Source: Cyclobacterium jeungdonense (GTDB lineage: Bacteria; Bacteroidota; Bacteroidia; Cytophagales; Cyclobacteriaceae). From it: a stretch of DNA of 64,000 nt. The notes beneath the pieces were generated by a model, which saw only the letters and a program-made list of their open reading frames with translations, had not been told where the DNA came from and did no database searches. The position numbers and the translations under genes are program-made. Shown piece after piece: positions 1 through 7,620 of this stretch; the first letter of the stretch is position 1, and each line of letters opens with the position of its first letter. The stretch covers positions 186,001-250,000 of the forward strand of contig NZ_WMCD01000003.1 of NCBI RefSeq assembly GCF_010994275.1, given 5' to 3'.

Positions 1-1
1 G

Positions 2-442
2 CCGGTAAGCCTCTTTGGCCAGAGTAAAAGCGTGGACCGACTCTATAACCAATATAAAGGAGAGGAATCCTTTTTCCACCTGGATTTGGCGGGTAATTTC
101 CTGGATTTTGCCAAAGGCTGGGATATTGATATCGAAGAAGCGAACCTGTCTGCCATTACTGAGAGCATCGATAGGGTGAAGCTCTTCAAGCTTCCGGTGA
201 GTGGAAACCAAGCACGTTCCGATTTCAGAAAGCTGGCACAAGGACTGGAACGGGAAAACTACGAACTGATGATGGAAGCTGAAGAAAAAGACAGTGGGGT
301 TTCGATCTACTCCCTGGGGCAGCGCAGCATGAAGGGCCTGGTGCTGCTAATTCGTTCCAACGAGGATGCCGAATACCTGGTGATAGAGCTGGAGGGGCAG
401 TTTGACCAAAAGGCCCTGGCCAAGGTAGGGAAGGGGAGTTGA
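2..442 (+). CDS. DUF4252 domain protein, 5' end outside window
   Basis: The frame is open from the first bases of the window, so the start lies upstream; the GTG at 32 is probably internal. The visible N-terminus (SLFGQSKSVDRLYNQY) looks like the end of a signal peptide followed by the opening typical of DUF4252 proteins. These are small envelope proteins of about 170-180 residues in Bacteroidota with no established function. The remaining residues show the usual pattern: a hydrophobic first helix, a KLFKLP strand and a C-terminal strand YLVIELEGQFD. Two terminator-like hairpins follow. The family call is by recalled sequence pattern; the function is unknown. Confidence 0.75.
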   Translation, partial: PVSLFGQSKSVDRLYNQYKGEESFFHLDLAGNFLDFAKGWDIDIEEANLSAITESIDRVKLFKLPVSGNQARSDFRKLAQGLERENYELMMEAEEKDSGVSIYSLGQRSMKGLVLLIRSNEDAEYLVIELEGQFDQKALAKVGKGS

Positions 443-497
443 TACTTTCTGCCCACTCCTGGAAAGGCGGGGTTAGGAAAACCGCAATCGTCTAAAA

Positions 498-532
498 CCC
501 TTGAGGTCTTTGCGACCTCGAGGGTTTTTTTT
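498..532 (+). terminator. Intrinsic terminator after DUF4252 gene
   Basis: An inverted repeat (CCTTGAGGTC pairing with GACCTCGAGG around a short TTTGC loop) is followed by eight Ts, 56 bases after the DUF4252 stop codon. Confidence 0.75.
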
Positions 533-598
533 GAGCACGTCCCGCGAAAAGACCTTCGGGGTTAGGAAAACCCCAAAGGTCAGGATGCTACTATAACC

Positions 599-630
599 GT
601 AGAGGTCTTTAGGACCTCTACAGTTTTTTT
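599..630 (+). terminator. Second intrinsic terminator in the tandem repeat
   Basis: A perfect stem GTAGAGGTC/GACCTCTAC is followed by AGTTTTTTT. It is the second copy of the terminator in the tandem repeat unit, so transcription meets two consecutive terminators before the DUF4221 array. Confidence 0.75.
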
Positions 631-818
631 CGTACACGTCCCGCGAAAAGACCTTCGGGGTTGGGAAAACCCCAAAGGTCTGCGTTCTTTCCAGACCTCG
701 GCGGTTTTATTTGTGCACGCTCCGGGAAAGACTCCAATGGATGGGCCTCTTATATTTGAAAGGAATTTTCAAGCCCGCCATTTTTTCGTATTTTCCTATT
801 TCAATCATCTTTCGGCTC

Positions 819-1973
819 ATGAAGCAATTGCTGCTCTTCTTGGTTTTCCTGTTTTTGGTAGCTTGCGGATCCGACGATTCCTCGGGTGAGAACGGTCGAG
901 CGCCGGATTTGAATTTTACACTGGATACGGTACGGATTGATTCCAGGGGCGAGATTCTGTTTCTGAACACTGGCTTGCGTTCCGCGGTCCTCTCGGAAGA
1001 CAAACGCTACCTTTATAACCCGAATTGGCAATCCTATGCCATCGAAAAAATCGATTTAAGTACCTTGGCATTGGAGACCTTGCTTCCATTCGAAAAAGAA
1101 GGGCCGGATGGCATTGGCGGATATTCCCTGGGATTAAGGCTGGTAGATGGGGGGCGGTTTTTGATGTCCGGGTATGGCAATCATGCCCTGTTTGACAGCA
1201 GCGGCAGAAAGCTAGCCGATGTAGGTCCGGAAACAGTTCCTGCCTTTTCATCGGAAACGGAAGAAGGGAACGTGCTGTTTCCAGTGCGATTGCCGGAGAA
1301 CCCGTCCGCCTACGCGGGGGTCTATATCATTCCGGGAGTGCGGGAGCCGCAGCTTTTGTTCTGGGATACCGAAGAACAAACGTATCGGAAAGAAAAGAAT
1401 CCTTTGTTGGAGAAATCCATGCAGTACCAAACGGACTTTGATGATGGGACCACGGCTTTATTTATAAGCGGTGGTGAATATCTGGAAGTGGTAAATAGTA
1501 AGGTTTTGCTGGGCTTAAATGCAAGTTCAGATCTTTGTATACGTGAACCGGGGCAGGAGGATTTTTATAAAAAGACCTTCGAAAATGGTTGGATTCCCCG
1601 GGAAAAGGAGACCGTCTTTCCCGAAAAAATAAACGATAGGGCCTTATTTCAAGAATTGTATAAGAAAGCGACGGAGGAAATTTCCTACCACAAGCCCATT
1701 TGGGACGAAAGTCGAAAGGTCTATTTCCGGTTTTCCTACGAGCAGGAATATGGAGTTGCCAACGCCAGTCCTTCAGACGGTCTTTTTCCGAAACCTACGA
1801 GCGCCAGCGTGTACCTCACCATCTACGATTCCGATTTCAATTTACTGAGAGAGACTGCCGTTCCAGAATTGGACCGGCCACCGCCCTACCACTTCGTCAA
1901 AGACGGCAAAATCTGGCTATTTGAGAATTTGGAAGATGAGATGGGTTTTGTAAGGTTGAGTTTTCATTTGTGA
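819..1973 (+). CDS. DUF4221 family lipoprotein, copy 1
   Basis: A 384-residue predicted lipoprotein. The start at ATG 819 gives a signal peptide with lipobox LVAC (Cys16); longer in-frame TTG starts would bury it inside the protein. Sequence landmarks shared with the other copies are LDTVRID (about 35-41), a YLYN strand, PFEKEGPDG, SYHKPIWDE and the C-terminal block FVKDGKIWLF...EDEMGFVRL. The regular strand-rich pattern suggests a beta-propeller-like fold, which is inferred. The family has no known function; surface or periplasmic location follows from the lipobox. First of four same-strand paralogs. Confidence 0.85.
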   Translation: MKQLLLFLVFLFLVACGSDDSSGENGRAPDLNFTLDTVRIDSRGEILFLNTGLRSAVLSEDKRYLYNPNWQSYAIEKIDLSTLALETLLPFEKEGPDGIGGYSLGLRLVDGGRFLMSGYGNHALFDSSGRKLADVGPETVPAFSSETEEGNVLFPVRLPENPSAYAGVYIIPGVREPQLLFWDTEEQTYRKEKNPLLEKSMQYQTDFDDGTTALFISGGEYLEVVNSKVLLGLNASSDLCIREPGQEDFYKKTFENGWIPREKETVFPEKINDRALFQELYKKATEEISYHKPIWDESRKVYFRFSYEQEYGVANASPSDGLFPKPTSASVYLTIYDSDFNLLRETAVPELDRPPPYHFVKDGKIWLFENLEDEMGFVRLSFHL

Positions 1974-2008
1974 TTTCGGATTGTTTGTAGGTCGTTTGAA
2001 CAAATGTT

Positions 2009-2050
2009 AACCATATAAGGCATATAAGAACATATAAGTGATTTTTATTA
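2009..2050. repeat. CATATAAGG dispersed repeat, copy a
   Basis: AACCATATAAGG, CATATAAGAA and CATATAAGTG follow one another in about 10-base steps and run into ATTTTTATTA. The same arrangement recurs at 5992, 6128-6190 and 7054. This copy lies between DUF4221 copies 1 and 2. Confidence 0.7.
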
Positions 2051-2142
2051 TAATTCTGGGGGTATTTGAGATATATCTTTTAATGGTAAAATTATTCCTT
2101 GCCGTGTTTTATTTTTAATCCTAAATCCCTGACCAATTTGGT

Positions 2143-2226
2143 TTAACGTTTTTTTGTGGGATAGTTAGCCACAAACCAGTCTAGGTATTCCGGCAGTTTA
2201 CCACCCTGGAAATAGGGTAGGTTCAT
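2143..2226 (-). pseudogene. Possible remnant resembling the start of a TonB C-terminal domain
   Basis: A 27-codon minus-strand ORF contains LPYFQGGKLPEYLDWF followed by VANYP and ends KKR-stop. The P.FxGG....(Y/F)..W...NYP pattern resembles the opening segment of TonB_C domains in Bacteroidota, but the rest of the domain is absent. It sits alone in a 413 bp gap between DUF4221 copies 1 and 2. It may be a decayed gene end or chance. The rest of the gap holds only repeat copy a and AT-rich sequence. Confidence 0.25.
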
Positions 2227-2386
2227 TAGATAAAATGTAATAAATACAGGGTATTATATTACAAAAAATGTAATGTATAGAGGCCAAAATTAAATGTGTG
2301 GTTTATTTACCCTTTTTTAACACCTATTTATTTTTAATTTGCCCGGAAAATTCTTAATTTTTTAGTCTAGATCAAATCATAAACGC

Positions 2387-2500
2387 ATGAGGCTTTTCGT
2401 TATTCTTTTATTCGCCAGTTTACTTATTGGCTGTGGGAGCGTTGATCATCGGGAAAAACCGGTGAGGTACGCCTGGGTTTTAGCCTGGATACGGTTATGA
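2387..2500 (+). pseudogene. Detached signal-peptide part of DUF4221 copy 2
   Basis: ATG 2387 opens a 37-codon frame MRLFVILLFASLLIGCGSV, a lipoprotein signal with lipobox LIGC (Cys16) like those of the other copies. The frame stops at TGA 2498-2500. Adding one A to the A5 run at 2454-2458 would join it to the downstream frame as REKTGEVRLGFSLDTVMID, restoring the family layout. The stop overlaps the downstream ATG (ATGA at 2497-2500), so coupled translation of the two pieces is conceivable, but the downstream piece would lack an export signal. Confidence 0.75.
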
Positions 2501-3540
2501 TTGATTGGGGAGAACAGCTTGTTTTTCCATATTTAGCCGCATCAAGGAGTTTTTTTATGGAGGATAACAGCTTTCTGTATAACTTTAATGATTTTGACCA
2601 TACGGTAGAAGAAATTGACCTTGAAAAACTTAAGTTGGCCGGAAAGTATCCCTTTGAAAAGGAAGGGCCTAACGGCACCGGGGAATATGTGGATTACATG
2701 GTACACCTGGACTCCGGAAAATTGCTCATACAAACGAGTAATCAGGCGGGTATTTTTGATTGGGAGGGGAATAAACTGGGGGAATTTGACCCCTTGCTGG
2801 AGGGAACTTCACTGACGCATGCTGACAAAAAGGCTTTTCAGCCTTTTAAGGCAGTAGGAGATCAGGTTTATGGCCTGATAGTTGACAATGCGGCCAACAC
2901 CAGTGAAGTGGGGTATTTTAACGGCAGCAGGGATGAATTTTCAACCATTCCTTTGGCAGAGGAATTCAGACATGGGGACTTTAACCTGGTGCACAGGGAA
3001 GGTAATTCCCGGCGACGGTATGCGCCAGGTTTCATCATGCAGGCCTATGGTGAAAATAAGCTGGTAGTGGGCAGTACGGTGTCCAGCAGCTTGTTTATTT
3101 TCGACCCTGAAAGCGGGCAATTAGAAAAGAAGGAATACAATCTTACCCTGACAGCAAATGAGAAAAAGGGGGTTTACAGGCTAGCAACCGAGGATGAGGC
3201 TGATTTTCAAAGGGCATACGTAGAATTGTATGAGGAGGTATCATTCGGTCCTTTAATATGGGATGTTGAAAATGAACGTTTTTTTCGTTTTTATTATGAG
3301 TACTCCTATCCGGATGAGCTTCCTCCGGGTGGATTTCCAAGACCTGTTTCCACCGCAGTCTACCTGATGGTATTGGATAATGAACTTAACTTACTTCATG
3401 AAACGTCCGCGTCTCAGCTTGATTATGTACCCTACTTTTCTTTTGTCAAAGACGGCAAAATCTGGATTTTTGAAAATATAGACGATGAGATGGGGTTTGT
3501 ACGTATGTCGATTTCGGATTTACCCAATCGGAAATCATAA
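2497..3540 (+). CDS. DUF4221 family protein, copy 2, out of frame with its signal peptide
   Basis: The 347-residue frame begins at MIDWGEQL, in the middle of the conserved LDTVMID motif, so this ATG is not the ancestral start. In-frame sequence encoding VRLGFSLDTV precedes it. The rest is intact: FEKEGPNGTG, FGPLIWDVE and FVKDGKIWIFENIDDEMGFVRM. The lipoprotein signal is encoded at 2387 in another frame; one missing base near 2454-2458 explains the split. It is therefore a frameshifted gene (real mutation, slippage-controlled copy or assembly error) and not a cytoplasmic variant by design. Copy 3 starts 32 bp downstream. Confidence 0.8.
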   Translation: MIDWGEQLVFPYLAASRSFFMEDNSFLYNFNDFDHTVEEIDLEKLKLAGKYPFEKEGPNGTGEYVDYMVHLDSGKLLIQTSNQAGIFDWEGNKLGEFDPLLEGTSLTHADKKAFQPFKAVGDQVYGLIVDNAANTSEVGYFNGSRDEFSTIPLAEEFRHGDFNLVHREGNSRRRYAPGFIMQAYGENKLVVGSTVSSSLFIFDPESGQLEKKEYNLTLTANEKKGVYRLATEDEADFQRAYVELYEEVSFGPLIWDVENERFFRFYYEYSYPDELPPGGFPRPVSTAVYLMVLDNELNLLHETSASQLDYVPYFSFVKDGKIWIFENIDDEMGFVRMSISDLPNRKS

Positions 3541-3572
3541 ATTCACCATCCTCCCAAGAAATTAGCTATAAA

Positions 3573-4709
3573 ATGAGAAAGTTTTTGGTAATTTATTTAT
3601 GCAGCTGCCTTATAGGTTGTGGCGAAAAAGAGAAGTTTGGAAATCAGGGGATAACTAACCTGGAGTTTTCTCTGGATACAGTAATGATTGATCCGGGAAA
3701 TGAACTGCTATATTTAAATGCAGGGCTTCGGATGGCTTCGCTGGAGGCCGAAAGAGACTATCTCTATAATTTCAACCTTTCCGACCACACCATTGAGAAA
3801 ATCAATTTAAACAGTAGGAAGCTTGAAGATAAACTGGCATTCGAAAAGGAAGGTCCTGATGGAGTTGGAGATATGGTATATAGAATGGATCTGATATCAG
3901 ACGAATTGGTGGCGTTTTTAGGTTACGTAAAAGTCGGTATTTTTGATTTGAAAGGGAGAAAGGTGGCTGAATTCCCCATTGCGGAGATAGATTTCGACGG
4001 GGACCGGTTGATTAAGGGCGAACGTTTTGAATTTCTGAATACCTATATGTTTGATCCGCAGAAGATGGTGGGCTTGATTAGAAATGCCAGGGAAAAATCC
4101 TTTTCCTTGGGAGTGTTGGATTCCGATTTCAGACATTTGAAGAAGACTCCGATTCCTTTGGATGCACTGGAGAACTTTCGATTTGTGCTAAGTAGTCCTT
4201 CTAGAGTACAAATGTCCTTTCCCTCAGCCAATATTTCTAAGCACAAAGGCAATTACGTCATTACCAATGAGGTAAATAATACAATCCTGCTTTACGATGC
4301 CGATTTAGATACTTTAAAAAAAATCAACTATCAGCCTATGCTTACGGAAGATAGGAAAAAAGGCAAGTACAACCAGGTAACAGAAACAGAGGAGGAATTT
4401 AAGAAAGAAACCCAAAGCGTACAACAAGAAATCAGTTTTATGGCTCCCGTTTGGGATGAAAAAAACAATCGATTCTACCGGTTTTCCCATAAAGCTGTCA
4501 ACATTGCAAGCCCTGCTATTAAGGAGGAAGTGTATAAATCATCCGTATACCTGACGGTATTTGATGCTGATTTTAACGTGATTGCAGAATCCCTTGTTGA
4601 AGATTTAACGAAACCACCCGGATTCCATTTTGTCAAGGACGGCATGCTTTGGCTGTTTGTCAATCTGGAGGATGAGCTGGGCTTTGTCCGTCTCAATATT
4701 GATTTGTGA
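3573..4709 (+). CDS. DUF4221 family lipoprotein, copy 3
   Basis: 378 residues with lipoprotein signal MRKFLVIYLCSCLIGC (Cys16). It carries the family blocks LEFSLDTVMID, AFEKEGPDGVG, FMAPVWDEKNNRFYRF and FVKDGMLWLFVNLEDELGFVRL. It lies 32 bp after copy 2 and 64 bp before copy 4, with no terminator visible between them, so copies 2-4 may be one transcript. Sequence between the conserved blocks has diverged strongly from its neighbours, pointing to old rather than recent duplication. Function unknown. Confidence 0.87.
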   Translation: MRKFLVIYLCSCLIGCGEKEKFGNQGITNLEFSLDTVMIDPGNELLYLNAGLRMASLEAERDYLYNFNLSDHTIEKINLNSRKLEDKLAFEKEGPDGVGDMVYRMDLISDELVAFLGYVKVGIFDLKGRKVAEFPIAEIDFDGDRLIKGERFEFLNTYMFDPQKMVGLIRNAREKSFSLGVLDSDFRHLKKTPIPLDALENFRFVLSSPSRVQMSFPSANISKHKGNYVITNEVNNTILLYDADLDTLKKINYQPMLTEDRKKGKYNQVTETEEEFKKETQSVQQEISFMAPVWDEKNNRFYRFSHKAVNIASPAIKEEVYKSSVYLTVFDADFNVIAESLVEDLTKPPGFHFVKDGMLWLFVNLEDELGFVRLNIDL

Positions 4710-4773
4710 ATTCGAATATATGATTTACCCCATTTTACATCTGATATCTACCCGACTTCTAATTTAAGTTCAA

Positions 4774-5919
4774 ATGAAAAATCCGCTTGACATTTTATGC
4801 TTTGTATTTGGTTTGATTTTTATGCTGGCGTCTTGCGGTTCTCCGGCGAAAAAGGAGATTCAGGAACTCACAATCAGCGTGGATACCGTACAGATTGATC
4901 CGGGAGAGGAACTGTTGTTTCTCAAGTGGGGGCTTGAGCTTTCCGGACTGAGTGCGGATCGTCGATACCTGTACAATTTTGATTTGGAGCAACACCAACT
5001 CGAAAAAATCGACCTGGATTGCCTGGTTCTGGACCGAAAAATTCCCTTTGAAAAAGAAGGTCCCGATGGACTAAGGGGTATCCATTCCCTCAGGGGCTGG
5101 GAGAGAGAAGCTATTTTCTTCAGCACCTGGAATGGGGCAATGGTTTTTGACCAAAGTGGCAAGCTTGACCGTTCCTGGGAGCTGGATCCGAAGGGATTTT
5201 CCGGGGATGTTCTCAGCGACAAGGAATCCCTTATAGGGGTTCAGGTGGATCCTTCCGGTGAGGGTGAAGCATATGGCCTAGCAAAAGCTTTTCGAAACGA
5301 GCTGGCATCGTTAGTCAGGCTGGATCTGGATCAACATCTAATCCACCGCTATACCTTACCCTTATTAGATAAGTTAGGGAATTATACCGCTTCCCTGAAT
5401 GATGGGGAGAACTATGCCTATCATGAAGTAGAAACGTACTTGGAAATTGTGGACAGTGGGGTCTTGTTTGGGGCGGAGACCGGAAGTGAATTTTACCTTT
5501 ACGATCCGAAAGCCGATACCATTAAGGTGGTTTCCTCTAATAGTGAGTGGATGGAGTCGGAAAATACGGCAAAAGGGGGTGATTTTGCTGCTGCAGGTGA
5601 GTTTTCCAGGTACTTTCAGCAATTCATGGAAGGACCTCATTACTTATTGCCGGTTTACGATGTGCACAACAAGCGGTACTGGCGGTTATTTTACGAGAAT
5701 TATTATGAAAGCGAAATAAAGGAAGGACTTTTTCCCCAACCTGCCGGAGCCAATGTTTACCTGGCTTTGTACGATGAGGAGTTGAACCTGATAAGGGAGG
5801 TCGAGCTTCCCTTTTTAACCGAGAAACCTTTACGGCATTTTATTAAGGATGGGATGCTTTGGCTGTTTGTTAATGTAGAGGATGAGATGGGGTTTGTGCG
5901 CCTAAATATTGAGTTATGA
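4774..5919 (+). CDS. DUF4221 family lipoprotein, copy 4
   Basis: 381 residues with signal peptide and lipobox LASC (Cys21). Family blocks are TISVDTVQIDPGEEL, PFEKEGPDGL, YLLPVYDVHNKRYWRL and FIKDGMLWLFVNVEDEMGFVRL. The C-terminal block is close to that of copy 3, the strongest visible similarity inside the array. It is the last gene of the array and is followed by a 440 bp gap holding two dispersed-repeat copies. Function unknown. Confidence 0.87.
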   Translation: MKNPLDILCFVFGLIFMLASCGSPAKKEIQELTISVDTVQIDPGEELLFLKWGLELSGLSADRRYLYNFDLEQHQLEKIDLDCLVLDRKIPFEKEGPDGLRGIHSLRGWEREAIFFSTWNGAMVFDQSGKLDRSWELDPKGFSGDVLSDKESLIGVQVDPSGEGEAYGLAKAFRNELASLVRLDLDQHLIHRYTLPLLDKLGNYTASLNDGENYAYHEVETYLEIVDSGVLFGAETGSEFYLYDPKADTIKVVSSNSEWMESENTAKGGDFAAAGEFSRYFQQFMEGPHYLLPVYDVHNKRYWRLFYENYYESEIKEGLFPQPAGANVYLALYDEELNLIREVELPFLTEKPLRHFIKDGMLWLFVNVEDEMGFVRLNIEL

Positions 5920-5991
5920 TTTCGTATTTTCTTCTAGTTGGATTTGAAAAAGCTTCATAAAGAATCTCACCCTAATATCATGGAAAAAGAG

Positions 5992-6037
5992 GAACCATAT
6001 AAGGCATAGAAGGACATATAAGGGGTTTATTTTTATT
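5992..6037. repeat. CATATAAGG dispersed repeat, copy b
   Basis: GGAACCATATAAGG, CATAGAAGGA and CATATAAGGGG run into TTTATTTTTATT. It has the same three-step structure as copies a and d and lies about 70 bp after the last gene of the DUF4221 array. Confidence 0.75.
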
Positions 6038-6127
6038 TCAGGGTTTACTTGCGATCTTTCTCATATCCCGACGGAAGGCATGTATATTTATTGAGTAAAG
6101 TAATTCGGGAAACTTCACCCCAATAAT

Positions 6128-6190
6128 CCCTTATATTTCTTATATGGTTCAAAAAAAGGAGAAACCATATAAGAAGAACATATAAGCGGG
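6128..6190. repeat. CATATAAGG dispersed repeat, copy c, as a head-to-head inverted pair
   Basis: CCCTTATATTTCTTATATGG at 6128 is the reverse complement of the element. A direct copy (GAAACCATATAAGAAGAAC then ATATAAGCGGG) begins at 6161 after a short A-rich spacer. The pair can fold into one long hairpin. The rest of the 5920-6361 gap shows no gene. Confidence 0.75.
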
Positions 6191-6361
6191 GGAATGTGAT
6201 TTTGGGTGTATGGGCGATTCAATCCCCCCAAATCACAAATCTGCAATCCCAAATCCCATCTTTGAAGTATTTTTGGTAAGTTTAAGCTTATTTCGAATTT
6301 GATTCGTTGTTGTCTAAATAAAACCTATTGGTCTAATCAGAAATTATAAATAAGCTTTTAC

Positions 6362-6964
6362 ATGTTAAAAAATCCCCTTGTTGCAATTGCCTCTCTTATT
6401 ATAGCTTTTTCACCCATGCTGCTCCAAGCCCAGGAAAGGCATGAATATGAGATTTCCATTCTGGGGATCAACATTGGGGACATGGTAGCCACCAAAGAAA
6501 CCAAAGCCGATACCACGTATTTTTTGCTGAGAAGTGAGGTGAGCTTCTGGTTTTTTGGGCGGATCAACCTGGATTATACCACCAAAGTAAAATACCATCA
6601 GGGGCAGTTTATCGAATCATCCGTAGAAAAAAAGACCAACCGGGGAGATTTTCTGTCCAGGATTTGGCTGGAAGATGGGGTCTATGAGATCCGGGCCAAC
6701 TCCTATAAATATGAATTCAATGATCAGGTCGGTGAAAAAATTGACTACAGTGCGGTGCGCTTGTTTTTTGAGGAACCCAAAGGCAAGAAAAGAATGATTA
6801 CTGAAAACCACGGCCAATTTGCCAGCATTACCTCCAAAGGAAACGGGGCCTACGATACCTATGTGGAAGGCAACGAAAACAACTACCAATACGAGAATGG
6901 CAAATTGCAGGAGGTCAGCATGCACAGTCCCATTAAGAATTATGCGATACAGCGGAAGGAATGA
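6362..6964 (+). CDS. DUF6134-like secreted protein
   Basis: 200 residues with an N-terminal signal peptide ending near LLQAQ (about 25). The mature part opens with HEYEISILGINIGDM and consists of alternating strands (TKVKYHQGQFIESSV, YEFNDQVGEKIDYSAVR), the pattern of the Bacteroidota DUF6134/DUF3108-like proteins, which are predicted to form an open beta-structure in the periplasm. No catalytic motif is evident. It stands alone between repeat-rich gaps and its role is unknown. The family assignment is by recalled pattern. Confidence 0.65.
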   Translation: MLKNPLVAIASLIIAFSPMLLQAQERHEYEISILGINIGDMVATKETKADTTYFLLRSEVSFWFFGRINLDYTTKVKYHQGQFIESSVEKKTNRGDFLSRIWLEDGVYEIRANSYKYEFNDQVGEKIDYSAVRLFFEEPKGKKRMITENHGQFASITSKGNGAYDTYVEGNENNYQYENGKLQEVSMHSPIKNYAIQRKE

Positions 6965-7053
6965 TGGTTGCTGATTTTCCGATTTCACCACCACCCTGGG
7001 GATGAATTTTTTATCGGACATTATATAGGCACCTATATGATTCAAGTAACAGG

Positions 7054-7093
7054 GAACCATATAAGGCATAGGAGGTCATATAAGGGGTATTAT
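7054..7093. repeat. CATATAAGG dispersed repeat, copy d
   Basis: GAACCATATAAGG, CATAGGAGGT and CATATAAGGGG match copy b at nearly every position. An imperfect palindrome TATATAGG/CCTATATGA lies just upstream at 7022-7040. Confidence 0.75.
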
Positions 7094-7300
7094 AGGTGAT
7101 TCAAGGATATATTTCCACAAATCCAGTCTTAGTAGCTGTGACATCTGTTCGAAGAAGTTTATAGTAGTTCTATTCCTATTCCATTAATATTACCAGGTGG
7201 GTATTTATGTTGGATGGTTTTTTTACTCGAGTCTCATTTGTATTGAAGAGACTAAAAATCAAAAGGGAATATTATTGATGTATGAAAAGAGCGTTAGGCC

Positions 7301-7352
7301 GACAAAAAACCGAGGGGCGCGGCAGGATGGCGGGAGGAAGGATTTTTTTGTC
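7301..7352. repeat. Hairpin with GACAAAAAA arms and purine-rich loop
   Basis: GACAAAAAA (7301-7309) pairs with TTTTTTTGTC (7343-7352) around a GC- and purine-rich interior (CCGAGGGGCGCGGC). It lies in the 1.9 kb gene-free stretch 6965-8840. It could act as a terminator or be a mobile palindromic repeat; it does not directly follow a gene. Confidence 0.5.
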
Positions 7353-7432
7353 TTGATTCAAAATTTCTCTTAGGATTACTTTGATGGATAGGTCGGTTCA
7401 ATAATGCCTTTAATTACGATTAAATGCGACGG

Positions 7433-7530
7433 CAGGGTTGCAAACCCTGTTTATCTGGGTTCGGTATTGCAAATGCCGAACAGCGGGTTGCAAATGCTGT
7501 TTAGTTGAATTCGCTATTTCAAATGCCGAA
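7433..7530. repeat. Cluster of short hairpins around TTGCAAA / TTTCAAA cores
   Basis: Consecutive small inverted repeats occur: CAGGGTTGCAAACCCTG (7433-7449), CGGTATTGCAAATGCCG (about 7462-7478), CAGCGGGTTGCAAATGCTG (about 7481-7499) and a weaker one around CGCTATTTCAAATGCCG to 7530. All share a (G/T)CAAA centre. No ORF spans them. Confidence 0.6.
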
Positions 7531-7620
7531 AGCGGGTGATGGTTAATACACCATTATATCCCACCGAGGTTGGAGAGCAAACCTAATTTCCAGATAGGAC
7601 AGTTGATTGGTAGGAACATG

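Larger units (their letters stand above)
495..735. repeat. Three imperfect tandem units with paired hairpins
   Basis: Units begin near 495, 594 and 681. Units 1 and 2 are 99 bp apart and share CACGTCCCGCGAAAAGACC (536 and 635 onward). Each contains a terminator-like hairpin (GAGGTC/GACCTC plus a T run) followed by a second strong hairpin at 551-581 and 650-680 (GACCTTCGGGGTT pairing with AACCCCAAAGGTC). Unit 3 is a diverged partial copy. A further fragment (GCGGGGTTAGGAAAACCGC) lies at about 467-485. The block fills the gap between the DUF4252 gene and the first DUF4221 gene. Confidence 0.8.

Noticed and set aside
707..1251. Minus-strand ORFs over DUF4221 copy 1
   Set aside because: Shadow frames opposite a lipoprotein gene with a lipobox and conserved family motifs.
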